DNA from: Euonymus europaeus | Lineage: Eukaryota > Streptophyta > Magnoliopsida > Celastrales > Celastraceae | NCBI GenBank assembly: GCA_963580455.1 | Contig: OY756959.1 | Span: forward strand, 2,501-66,500 | Reading direction: 5' to 3' | DNA length: 64,000 nucleotides | Part shown: one piece after another, positions 10,759 through 20,360 of the stretch | Position numbering within the stretch: the stretch's first letter is position 1 | Layout of the letters: every line of letters begins with the position of its first letter | Made by a program: the position numbers and the translations under genes | Notes under the pieces: model-generated | Database searches by the model: none | What the model saw: the letters and a program-made list of their open reading frames with translations, nothing else | Told to the model about the DNA's origin: nothing

Positions 10759-10892
10759 CTAACCATTGGACACCGGAGTGCCAATAGTACGCTCCCACGC
10801 GCCGGTGAACCAAACCTTTGGTGCAGACTTTCCTCAAAAAGCTCTCAACTAGAGAGAGATTAGAGAGAGAAAAAAATTGATCAAATGAACCC

Positions 10893-11398
10893 CCCTAAAC
10901 CCTAAACCCTAAACCCTAACCCCTAAACCCTAACCCCTAAACCCTAACCCCTAAACCCTAAACCCTAAACCCTAAACCCTAACCCCTAAACCCTAAACCC
11001 TAAACCCTAAACCCTAAACCCTAAACCCTAAACCCTAAACCCTAAACCCTAAACCCTAAACCCTAAACCCTAAACCCTAAACCCTAAACCCTAAACCCTA
11101 AACCCTAAACCCTAAACCCTAAACCCTAAACCCTAAACCCTAAACCCTAACCCTAAACCCTAAACCCTAAACCCTAAACCCTAAACCCTAAACCCTAACC
11201 CTAAACCCCTAAACCCCAAACCCCTAAACCCCAAACCCCTAACCCCATAAACCCCAAACCCCTAACCCCCCAAACCCCTAACCCTAAACCCTAAACCCTA
11301 AACCCTAAACCCTAAACCCTAACCCCTAAACCCTAACCCCTAAACCCTAAACCCTAAACCCTAACCCCTAAACCCTAAACCCTAAACCCTAAACCCAC
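10893..11398. repeat. Inner telomere tract with variant repeats
   Basis: About 500 bp of CCCTAAA units with interspersed CCCCTAAA, CCCTAA and CCCCAAA variants, most degenerate at about 11205-11290. It is the most centromere-proximal tract and grades into unique sequence at 11399. Higher variant density toward the inside is usual for plant telomere bases. The junction with LINE-B at 10881-10893 is a C-rich run. Confidence 0.95.
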
Positions 11399-11664
11399 AA
11401 CCCACAAGATGAACCACAATGGAAAAGGAGCAAAAAATACCCCAGATGTTATACAATTCAACGCAAAGCGTAAAGATTAAGAAAATTCAACACATTTTCC
11501 CAGTGGAAGCTCCAAGAGGATATTTTCCTCTCTTTGGTGTTTAACACATGCAAATGTAGGGGAAATGAGTGGAAACTAGTCAAGCACAAAAGAACACAAG
11601 AAATCTCTTAGCTGGGAGGCTAGTCAAGGTGCATGAGCTCTTATATGCTAAAATTACATATTAC

Positions 11665-12621
11665 CTGTGGTGCCTACATCTTTCATATCATCATCAATTC
11701 CAAGATACAAGCACTTTGCTCCCTGATGGGGAAGAAGAAAACGAAAAGGCTCAACGGCCAGGTTTGCATTAATAGCAGCATAGATTATGAATTTGCACAT
11801 AGGATAGAGAAGTTTCAACCAAAATAGTAATTTAAAAAAAAGTATAGAACAATAAATACCTTCATGACTTTGCGATATCCATTCGGCCTCCCACAAGCTT
11901 TTGTCACAATCTCTAACAATGATACATCAGCTATTGAAGCAAATGCTTTTCCCCGAAAGCCAAAGCTCCTAATACTGGCATCCACGGCAGCCGAATCATG
12001 TAGCTTTGATGTTGCTGCTCAGAAATTGCATTCATCCATGCATTAACAGGGAAAGACAGTAAAATCATATTCATAAAGTGTTCTTTTTCCATCAATCCTT
12101 CTCCCCCATTATATCTGAACCTTTGATGTCTTGTATTTGGCAACATAAAATATCAATATATCACTCACTTTAGATATAGCACTGTGAGGATAGGAGTCTC
12201 AGATACTTTTTGTCCTTAGTTTCCACATGACCCATAGAGCACTATGAGAAGTTATCACCTTTATTTGTGTGATATGACAAGAATCAAAAGTCTCAACAGT
12301 CTCCTACTGAAAATCAAGTCAACAATTTACCTAAACATAATAAACCGTTGGAAGCAATCAATATTTCTAGCAAATTTTGGGATTTCTGCTACGATAATTC
12401 ATATTTTAATTGTAAGACTATCTGAGTAAACCATAAAATCTATCCAATTGTGCATTTGTTAAAGGATGACTAATTCAACAATCTTTTACTGCAGTTGTTA
12501 GTTTGTCAGCATCTAGTCTAACAGAAAAAATTGTTAGAAATGAAAAATGCGATTTATGAAACTTTTTAATTACCATATCTTTCTCCCAGTAACATCAATC
12601 CATCTCGAGAGACACCTGAAC
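11665..12621 (-). pseudogene. MLH3: MLH3-like N-terminal (MutL ATPase) exons, cut off at the telomere
   Basis: Three exons with GT-AG borders read leftward: 12621-12574 (SGVSRDGLMLLGERY), 12014-11860 (TSKLHDS, then SFGFRGKAFASI, then CGRPNGYRKVMK) and 11722-11665 (KCLYLGIDDDMKDVGTT). They match the GHKL ATPase domain of plant MLH3, the meiotic MutL-gamma mismatch-repair protein. The conserved GFRGEAL motif reads GFRGKAF, losing the conserved Glu. The next exon (VVVRDLFYNQ-type) is not found before telomere repeats start at 11398, and exon 1 is not seen upstream. It is therefore a truncated gene remnant. MLH1 or PMS1 origin is less likely because the GRPNGYRKVMKG and KCLYLGI blocks are MLH3-type. 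Confidence 0.85.
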
Positions 12622-12934
12622 CTGCAAGCAGATAAATTATGGGGTAATCGAAATGGAAACATATTTCTGATGCTACAGTCATCCACTACTTTCACATAGC
12701 ATGTCCCTAGACCCACAGCAACAGACACCTGATACAACAAACAATTGTCAACTTATCAGATATTTTACACTACTTTAGCATCAGAAATCTTCTATCTAAA
12801 TAATATGCATAAAACAAATAATTACAAGAAATAGATATACATCCACAGAGGTATAACAACTCCTTATCAAAAATGGAGAGGCACAAGCATCCGGAAACAC
12901 CTATCAAACCCAACCCCTCCATAATAGGTATGCG

Positions 12935-14384
12935 CTTCATTACCGCCAGAAGTGTGGTAAGAGTCGACTGCCGGTGGAGAACATTCAAATTCCTGGACCA
13001 GTTTAAAAAATATAATATATGAGCAGAAAAATATAACTCCTTCATTTACAAAAACAAACAATCGATGGAGTAATCCGTAGCAATTAAGGGGTATAATGTT
13101 ATTTCATTAACCCAGAAAAAAAAAATTAACTAAAAAAAGAGTTGTGTGAAATGAATCCCCATACAGCATTTTCATGTGTCAACAAGATTAATTCATGTCA
13201 TTGGACACTGCTCAAGCATTTAATGTAGTTATCAGAGTTGATTTAATAGTAATCCAATTTACCAAACCAAAATAAGTCTCGGTTTATTTGTAAGTGAGAA
13301 GGGCAAAAGTTGACATAGAACGGATAAATGTATATCTATCATTTCATATGAATGTGATAAGCCCCCAATTCATTTTACCTATGTCAGACGCGGCAAACGA
13401 AGCATAATTGTGCAGTAACTGATAGCCAATTTCAGGGAGGATCTGTTATCGACATTGAAAGATAGATGTTACAGCACTAACTTGCACAAAACTACCATGA
13501 ATGTTACAAGTTTGAAGATCCAGAGAATAAACTCAACTGGCATCAAAGAGACATACCAACTCTTGTTCAGTATCCAGAAAGGTAACTGTTTTTGCTTCCC
13601 CAGATAGCACCTAAAAATTCAACTATGTCCAATTAGTTTCAACTTTCAATAGATATATTAAATATTTAATTCAAAAACATAATATACGAAAGAATTATCT
13701 ATGATGCTTATTGTTAGCTTTCTCCACCAAAAAGAATGCTAACTAAAAAAAATTACCTTGCGACGAAGTTCCTCCAGTCGAATCCTTTCATCTGCAGTAT
13801 GCTGTAGAAAAGGAGCACCACGGAAGTTATAGATACAACCAAATGTCTGCAGATGATTTTTCTGTTTATGTGTTCTTAATGTTCATCCATCAATATGTGG
13901 AAAGTGTGAATGCAAATTTGCAACAAATGTGTATATGTATTGACATCAGACTTGTGTGCTCATGTTTGAAGTATCCTCATTGTTGCAACTCATGTACTCT
14001 TGGCATGAACTTTATAGTAAAAATCCTACATGAATCCTGTCGTTTTTATTCACTAGAGAAAAAAGTGGAACAGACTATTGATTGCCACCTTACTTGCCAT
14101 TCAGCAAGAAAGTCATTGAATTTATGGAATAAAATGCATGAAGGTAAACTAATATCTAAACAGAAATAAAGATGCACTAAAAGGACCTGATCAATAACAG
14201 CAGGAGTTCCATCAGCAACAATGGAGATGAACTTCTTATCCACCTGCTGGAGAACTCTGGCACCCAAAAGGGAGTTCTTGTTGATAGATTTAGGAAATAA
14301 CTAATCACCGGAAAGATGTAAGAACCCCGAGGAAATTTCAAGTATTTTATTTTGATCAAGCATATGATTTCGCCTGCTGTTGTT
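12935..14384 (-). pseudogene. MLH3: MLH3-like C-terminal domain exons, copy 1
   Basis: Reading leftward: exon 14384-14187 (ILEISSGFLHLSGD, in-frame TAG, LFPKSINKNSLL, VLQQVDKKFISIVADGT, AVIDQ), exon 13801-13757 (HTADERIRLEELRRK), exon 13610-13557 (LSGEAKTVTFLDTEQEL), exon 13442-13379 (LPEIGYQLLHNYASF) and about 13003-12935 (NLNVLHRQSTLTTLLA). These match the MLH3 C-terminal dimerisation/endonuclease region. The QHA(A/T)DERIRLEEL block that normally provides the metal-binding motif is split over two exons and kept. After 12935 similarity becomes weak. The TAG after HLSGD breaks the protein. Splice sites are well preserved, so decay is recent. It lies upstream of the N-terminal exons, the wrong order for one gene. 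Confidence 0.85.
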
Positions 14385-14684
14385 CTGCAATTTTAGAAAA
14401 GGGGGAAATTTATAGTGATTAATGATGAGTTCAGACAGTGATAAAAAAGTTCTACATATCAGAAATACTCCAAAAATACGAACTGCTGTTTGTGGTTTAG
14501 TTCGCCATTTGACCGCATAATGTAATGATTCCTCCGTCTCCTTTGAGATAAAATCTGGAAAAGAGGTAGTATGGATCATAAAAAATAATCCTTATTTTCA
14601 CAATAAAATATACATACTGACCACAAACACACTCAAAAAAGAAAAAAAAAACCTAAATTTGTACTTCAAATGTCTTAGAAACAA
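14129..14684. repeat. Segmental duplication, left copy (MLH3 exon plus intron)
   Basis: About 555 bp, nearly identical to 16528-17082. It contains the MLH3 C-terminal exon at 14187-14384 and the following upstream intron. Differences are a few substitutions and short indels, including the one that makes the in-frame stop in this copy. The two copies flank the IPCS fragment. Confidence 0.9.
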
Positions 14685-14761
14685 AAACATGATTCACAGT
14701 AACAACAGAACAATTTTCAATTTGAAACCAAGTGCCAACAGAAAATGCAACAATGTGAATG

Positions 14762-15635
14762 CTAACCCGACAACTTCTTATCAACAAAGAATGTGACCAA
14801 ATTTACTGTATACCTACATGAGGATTGAAAATCAAAAAAATTGAACTAAACTGTGGTAAATAACTACAATTCATGATAAGGATGTTATTCTCCAATTACC
14901 AAGCAACAACAATGTCAACAGTGTAATGTTTGCGAGATGACAGAATCAGGATGCTCTGGAACACGGCAAGCAACCAAGCAAATTGCTTAAATCACCTGAA
15001 GGGATCAGCATTGAAGATGGCAAGAAAATGTAAATACAAGTGCATTGAGTTCAAAATCACACAACCAAGTGTAAAATCTTCCTGATACGTAGATCAATTC
15101 TGCTGGAAACTAGGAATAACAAAACACATAAATAATTGCAAAGGAGCATTACATTTAACCATTTGGTATAGTTTTACCTCCTTGTGCCATTATTTTGTTA
15201 CGTGCGTACAAATACCAAGGTAAAAATCATGTGGGATGAAAAAATTAGATCACCACAGCCATATATGGCTCCTCTGGGAACTGTAAATCAAACATGAATT
15301 GAATGAGTATAATGTTATCATTGAATAACCAATTAAATCGTAAGAATGTTAAAACCAACAGTCAATTAGAAGCACTTCAAGTGCATTCTCTGGAGGGGGC
15401 AGAGTCGCAAGTTTTGAGCCTTGAAAAGAGACAATTGTACCTGATTGTAAAAAAACACTTCAATTACAAGTCAATAATTATGAACATAAGACTCTGCCAT
15501 AACGTATCAGTATCAATAGTCCTGGAGTATACGCTCATCATGCAAGGTTTCAGAAACTACTACCTCACGACAATGATAATTTGGACCAGGAAGCTGAGTG
15601 GAATAGAATGTGAGGATCCGAAGAATTTGAGAAGC
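14762..15635 (-). pseudogene. IPCS: Inositol phosphorylceramide synthase (IPCS/ERH1-like) fragment, five exons
   Basis: Exons in order on the minus strand: 15635-15564 ([20 protein letters not shown]), 15419-15360 (GSKLATLPPPENALEVLLID), 15280-15178 (PRGAIYGCGDLIFSSHMIF), 14995-14900 ([13 protein letters not shown]) and 14813-14762 (YTVNLVTFFVDKKLSG then TAG). They match the C-terminal half of plant IPCS, the Golgi/ER multi-pass enzyme that moves phosphoinositol to ceramide. The catalytic CGD, SSH and SRKHYTVD motifs of the lipid phosphatase-like fold are visible. All borders are GT-AG. Nonsense codons occur in exon 3 (after FVRT) and at the exon 3-4 join, and the tail ends early. Exons for the N-terminal transmembrane part are absent. 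Non-functional copy. Confidence 0.85.
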
Positions 15636-16527
15636 CTAAAAAGAATGGCATAACGAATTGTCAAAATTAAAATATGAGGAAGACAGAAAGAACTACTAGT
15701 AACAACAATGCATCCTCTCGAATTGCAACATTGATAACGTAAATCTAGAAAGTCAGTGGGAATGCAGCAATAGCATCAAATTTTGGGGAAATTTTCTCTC
15801 AGTCAGCTGAGGGACATCATTTATGAGCATTTCGCGTTCACTGCCTAGGACTCATACAGCTAGAGGACAGTGAGTTCAGCAAGAAAGAAAGATACAGATA
15901 GCATGGCACAAGAAAGAAACGTTACTGCCAGTTTTCCATCTTCTCGAAAACATAGATATAGACATAGTCCATGGTGGATAATTTGGAGTTGACAAAGCAT
16001 AAGTAGGGGAAATAATAGTGTCAAAATACTGAAATAGTAAAAGAAAATCTGTTCAGATAGCTGTGGGACTCCACACATGAAACACCAATGCATGAATTTT
16101 CCATGGCAGTAGAGATCCTGACAACGTTTCCAATCAAGATATTATAATATAACGGGCCTAAGTTTTCTACCTAGATTCATCTAGGTCACGTCACAGACGC
16201 AGCAGACTCCAAGGGTTGGAATCATTGGCACTGGTCCACAATTCGACGTTCATTCATCTAATCAAATTGGAAGAATCTCTGACATCATTGGTGTAAATTT
16301 TTCAAAAAGAGATTGCATATAATAATATTAATAAGAAATATGTCCCATTATCAACTGCAATGAATGTTCTATAAAATATAAATTAACTTATTGGAATCTT
16401 AAACATCTAGGCCACCCTCTTGGTCTGTATTTGTTGTGTTGAATGACTCCTAAACTGGAAGATGTTCTCCCCATGGCACCATACGTATAAAGTAACTTTT
16501 GAGATAAAATGCATGAAGGTAAACTAA

Positions 16528-17082
16528 TAAAATGCATGAAGGTAAACTAATATCTAAACAGAAATAAAGATGCACTAAAAGGACCTGATCAATAACAGCA
16601 AGAGTTCCATCAGCAACAATGGAGATGAACTTCTTATCCACCTGCTGGAGAACTCTGGCACCCAAAAGGGAGTTCTTGTTGATAGATTTAGGAAATAACG
16701 AATCACCAGAAAGATGTAAGAACCCCGAGGAAATTTCAAGTATTTTATTTTGATCAAGCATATGATTTGGCCTACTGTTGTTCTGCAATTTTAGAAAAGG
16801 GGGAAATTTATAGTGATTAATGATGAGTTCAGACAGTGATAAAAAAGTTCTAGAGATCAGAAATATCAACAAACTCCAAAAATACGAACTGTTGTTTGTG
16901 GTTTAGTTCGCCATTTGACCACATAATGTAATGATTCCTCCGTCTCCTTTGAGATAAAATCTGGAAAAGAGGTAGTATGGATCATAAAAAATAATCCTTA
17001 TTTTCACAATAAAATATACATTCTGACCACAAACACACTCAAAAAAAAAAACCTAAATTTGTACTTCAAATGTCTCAGAAAC
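16528..17082. repeat. Segmental duplication, right copy
   Basis: Partner of 14129-14684 in the same orientation, about 1.9 kb away. Its left edge has an extra direct repeat of a 24-base unit (AAAATGCATGAAGG...), present once in the left copy. It carries the MLH3 exon without the internal stop. Confidence 0.9.
16585..16782 (-). pseudogene. MLH3: MLH3-like C-terminal exon, copy 2 (no internal stop)
   Basis: Same exon as 14187-14384 but fully open: ILEISSGFLHLSGDSLFP, SINKNSLLGARVLQQ, VDKKFISIVADGTLAVIDQ. The GT donor after AVIDQ and the AG acceptor are intact. The next C-terminal exon (HTADERIR) is not found downstream before the IPCS fragment begins, so this copy is orphaned. It may be the ancestral version, since it still has Ser where copy 1 has TAG. 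Confidence 0.85.
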
Positions 17083-17496
17083 AGCAGAGCAATATCTGCT
17101 AGCTGACCAACAATAAATACCAGGACTAACAATAAAATCCCTCGACTATTTGAAAAGAAATTGAAGGCCCAGCAATAAAAAATTTCTATGCACATTACAG
17201 CTGACAAAAGTTATAATCCGACTTCTATCCCAATTAATATTTGTATCTAGTGATTCTAGTCAAGTAGATCGACCTTCTTGATAAACACTTAAAAGCATTA
17301 TAGCCAGACAAGCATGCGACCCAATGGTAGAGTTGCAGAGTCAATTGAATTCCTGTAAAGAGCCACTCTACATATTATGTGGATAAGGTCTACTAACATC
17401 CAACATGTATCCGATCCTGCCTACTGTTGAAGCCTTGTGTATGGAAGTTGTTTACCATACTAAACAATCACATATTTTCCTAAAAAACATGGTTAC

Positions 17497-17609
17497 CGTC
17501 AACAAGAACAACATCATTAGCAGAAGCATAATGTGAGTTCCCAAACTCCTCATCACCCCGAAACCCCTTGGACTCTAGCATAGCATCTTTTATGTTCCTA
17601 TCATCTTGC
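17497..17609 (-). pseudogene. Unassigned exon-like fragment
   Basis: An open stretch of about 37 codons (DAMLESKGFRGDEEFG, SHYASANDVVLVDG) with a good AG acceptor at 17609 and a GT donor at 17497 on the minus strand. I do not recognise it. It lies between the 17949-18476 exon and the MLH3 C-terminal exon copy 2, so it may belong to the variable linker of the same MLH3 copy. Confidence 0.4.
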
Positions 17610-17948
17610 CTGGAATGAAGCCCACGATGAGATCTAAACTTAGGAAACTCAATTTATAATGAAAAATGAAATTAAGTAAGAAAATTATAGTACCTCGTGC
17701 TAAACTCTAAATCCCCCACAAAGTTCAGCTTTAAATATGAATGCAACACACCCGATGATATTCGGAGATGCTTCACTTCTTTAGCTTCTGCAAAAATTAC
17801 AGCTATTTATAAAGGTCTTTGTACCATGTCAAGTTCCAAATGCAGAGCATATCCAGGGAGAGAAAAAAATAGAGAGACAGAGAAAAACCTGAAGTATGCA
17901 AATCACAAAAAGTGTGAGCATTGGGTTCTTTCATCATTGTGTACTTAT

Positions 17949-18476
17949 TTAAGGAAATAACCTTTTTCTTATTTCTACAAAATGGCGGAGCCGAATGGCT
18001 TCTTCTTGCTCGTTCTTTAGGAAAATGACTTTTTTTAAGATCTTTATAGTGGTACTCTTCAAAATTTCTTCACAATTGAACTGGCGGCATATTTGTTCAA
18101 AATCAGCATAATTCCAACAATTATCTTCTTCCCCTGATCTACCACTTATTCTAAGTGCACTTTTGTTGGCATATTGTCCAAGATCTCTAGGCATGGGTTG
18201 AAATATGTCTGAGCTTACTGAATGCCTTCCAGAATCTGAAAACTGATGATGTGAGTTAGAGCTTCCTGTTTGACCAACCGAATTAGTTGCAACGGTTCTC
18301 ATATCCGAAAATGGCTTTATATAAGAAGGGAGTGACTTTACAGAAGCTCGTGACAAAAGATCAACATCTCCAGAATAGTCATCATTCATTTTGAACTGGG
18401 GAAGCTGCATAGCAGTTGAAGCCTCATCTGACCATGGACTCCTCGAAAGTGAAGCATAAAATATATCATCCAAATA
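17949..18476 (-). pseudogene. Unassigned acidic/polar exon, possibly MLH3 linker
   Basis: About 175 open codons beginning after an AG acceptor (YLDDIFYASLSRSPWSDE), Ser-rich and polar, with no recognisable fold until a short helical stretch (YADFEQICRQFNCEEILK). The right end of the true exon is unclear, since the basic tail may be read-through into an intron. Position upstream of an MLH3 C-terminal exon on the same strand would suit the poorly conserved central region of MLH3, but I cannot prove this from motifs. No ATG is needed if it is internal. Confidence 0.4.
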
Positions 18477-18522
18477 ACTAGAAATTCTATAAATTTCAAT
18501 AGATCAGGAAGGAATAACCTAC

Positions 18523-18619
18523 CTTGAATTAGGGCAAGCCCAGTCACCATCCCTGCCGCTTCCTTCTCTACCGCCACCACGATCCCCTCCGTGATATCCT
18601 CCTCCACCACCGCCTCCTC
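18523..18619 (-). pseudogene. RanBP2-type zinc-finger exon fragment (TAF15-like)
   Basis: Between AG at 18620-18621 and a GT donor at 18521-18522, one frame reads a Gly/Arg-rich run (GGGGYHGGDRGGGREGSG) then RDGDWACPNSR. Gly-rich sequence followed by GDWxCPN is the start of the RanBP2-type zinc finger in plant TAF15/FUS-like RNA-binding proteins. The second Cys pair (CGNxNFARRxxCNRC-type) should come from the next exon, which is absent; the sequence downstream is the unassigned 17949-18476 exon. Orphan exon. Confidence 0.55.
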
Positions 18620-18814
18620 CTGTATCCACAACAAGTAAGAATCCAGAAACCTCGAAAGATCTCACAATAACACTCAGCACAAAGAGACCAAGAGTAAAGA
18701 GAAGCCAATCTCTTAACACTTACAGATCTGAGAGTAGAAAAGCCACATAGAGTATGTACAAACAAGTACAAGTACGTGGATGACTAGTATAGCTCGACGA
18801 GAAAGGGAAGGGGC

Positions 18815-19090
18815 TTACGTGATGCCAGAGTCGGTGTCAACGTCGGAGATGAGGATCGTAGTGCCGACGAGCTGGAGCTGGAGCTGTGCTGACAGGATGA
18901 GAGAGATCTCCTGCTCCACATTGCATTTTGGCTGGGTAGTGCGGTCCAGCACCAAAAGCAGCTTTGTAGAACGTAACCGCGTAGTTCTCGCCTCATGTGC
19001 CTCCACCAGCAACTGCGGCTTCACAGTCATGTAAGACACAGCCGTTGCTGCCTTCACAGAACCTCCATTCTGGACCTCCAGTTGCGCCAT
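18815..19090 (-). CDS. Hypothetical first exon of unknown gene
   Basis: An ATG at 19090 starts a 91-codon frame (MAQLEVQNGGSVKAATA ... ILISDVDTDSGIT) ending in a candidate GT donor (GTAAGC) near 18818. A pyrimidine-rich leader typical of a plant 5' UTR precedes it (about 19095-19170). I do not recognise the protein and no convincing second exon follows. It could be the genuine 5' end of a chimeric transcript running through the fragments to its left, or a chance frame. Confidence 0.35.
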   Translation of the reverse strand: MAQLEVQNGGSVKAATAVSYMTVKPQLLVEAHEARTTRLRSTKLLLVLDRTTQPKCNVEQEISLILSAQLQLQLVGTTILISDVDTDSGIT

Positions 19091-19784
19091 TAATGAATCT
19101 CAGAAGAAAAGTATGAGAAATTTTCGAACCCATTAATGAGTCTAAAACCCTACGAGAGAGAAGCGAAGCACTACGAAAATGTAAATGGTATGGATTGCGA
19201 AAATGTAAAACCTAGCCACAGTTAGATTGGCGAGTTTTAATTTATTTGAAATGAATTTAAATTGGGCCATAGAAGGGCCCAGCTATAGATGGTCCAAAGA
19301 TATCAAGACCACATCTCAAGAGCCACAAAGCCCACTATTAAATTATTGAAAACTGGGCTAGAGAAGGGCTCACTCTTTATGGGTTGTCGTGCAACATTTG
19401 GTATCTTTCTTCAGCAGCACTAAATCATCAGTGTTTTTCAAGTCCCTGGTTTCTAGAGAGAGAAACTCACCAGAGATTCAGAATTTTCGATCTTTTTTTG
19501 TTTTTATTCATCAATTTCTTGAATCGTTGTAATCGTCAATTCAGACGATTCCACCGATTTTACAAACTGAACAGTGAAATTCACTGTGAAATGAGATAGA
19601 CAGCACGATTCATATAGTGATCCATAAAATTCGAATCGAATCGCATGAATCAAACCGCAATTCATGCGATTCTAATAACCATGCTTAGATATGCTAATGC
19701 GATAAAGCGTACAATTGAAAATCCAAAACAAACCTAAATCCAACGATCCTAGCACACGAAACCCTGACCTAATGCATGCATAAA

Positions 19785-19925
19785 AAATTTGCCCAATCCC
19801 TTCAAAATTGCAAGATGCATGAAGACCTTACCCCCCACATAATGCATGGAGAGGGTCTTTCCAAGAATTGAACCCGTAACCTCTAGCTTGTATCACTGCA
19901 ACTCTAATGCTTCAGATTTTTCTTG
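19785..19925 (-). mobile_element. Au-like tRNA-derived SINE
   Basis: In minus orientation the sequence has an RNA polymerase III B box (GGTTCAATTC), then TTGGAAAGACCCTCTCC and GGGGGTAAGGTCTTCATGC. This order (B box, GGAAAC/G-GCCTCT, GGGTAAGGC-TGC) is characteristic of the angiosperm Au SINE. The A box region (GCAGTGATACAAG) is degenerate. It lies in otherwise empty sequence. No clear target-site duplication was found. Confidence 0.6.
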
Positions 19926-20360
19926 TGTAATTAAAAAACACATGAACTATAGAAATGAATGTAGCATAAAATCAAAGACGAATGTTGTGTTCAACTATTA
20001 TTTTGGGAATCAAATGCCATATTATTATTATATCAAACCAGTAAACATGGATAATTAACAATCAAAAAGGAAAATATATGCCTATTAGGAGTCTAAACAA
20101 GAACTTAAAGAAAGACGTTTTAATCTTCTAACTCTTCTAGTTTCTAGTTGCACAAAAATGGCTTCCTATCTTTCTTTTTTCAAGCATCCCCCTCTTATTA
20201 TTCGATTTATTTTCATAAGTCAAGGGTAGTCTCTGATGACTTAAAATGATCAAATCCAGGTAAATACAGAGCAGATGAATTCAACTATGAACTTTAGTTA
20301 TGCATAAAACAGGTAACATCAGTAGAGACCAAAAAAAAGAAGGAATGCATGCATAATTAC

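Larger units (their letters stand above)
4816..10892 (-). mobile_element. LINE-B: second telomere-embedded L1-clade LINE
   Basis: It has the same architecture and orientation as LINE-A: 5' UTR (10759-10892), ORF1 (9064-10758), broken ORF2 (5827-9056), a 3' UTR of about 1 kb (4829-5826) and a 13-nt poly(A) seen as T at 4816-4828. The 3' terminal block (ACCAAAAAG, a GTACAA motif, the GGGGCATACCCC hairpin at about 4876-4887) and the 5' leader match those of LINE-A, while the ORFs are clearly diverged. Telomere repeats abut both ends in nearly the same register as LINE-A. It is therefore a separate insertion, not a duplicate of LINE-A. Confidence 0.93.

Noticed and set aside
10893..11398. CRISPR-like or satellite array
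   Set aside because: The regular units are the plant telomere repeat CCCTAAA and variants, without spacers.
14129..17082. LTR retrotransposon with the 555-bp repeats as LTRs
   Set aside because: The repeats contain an MLH3 exon and intron, lack TG...CA ends, and the interior is IPCS exons without gag or pol.
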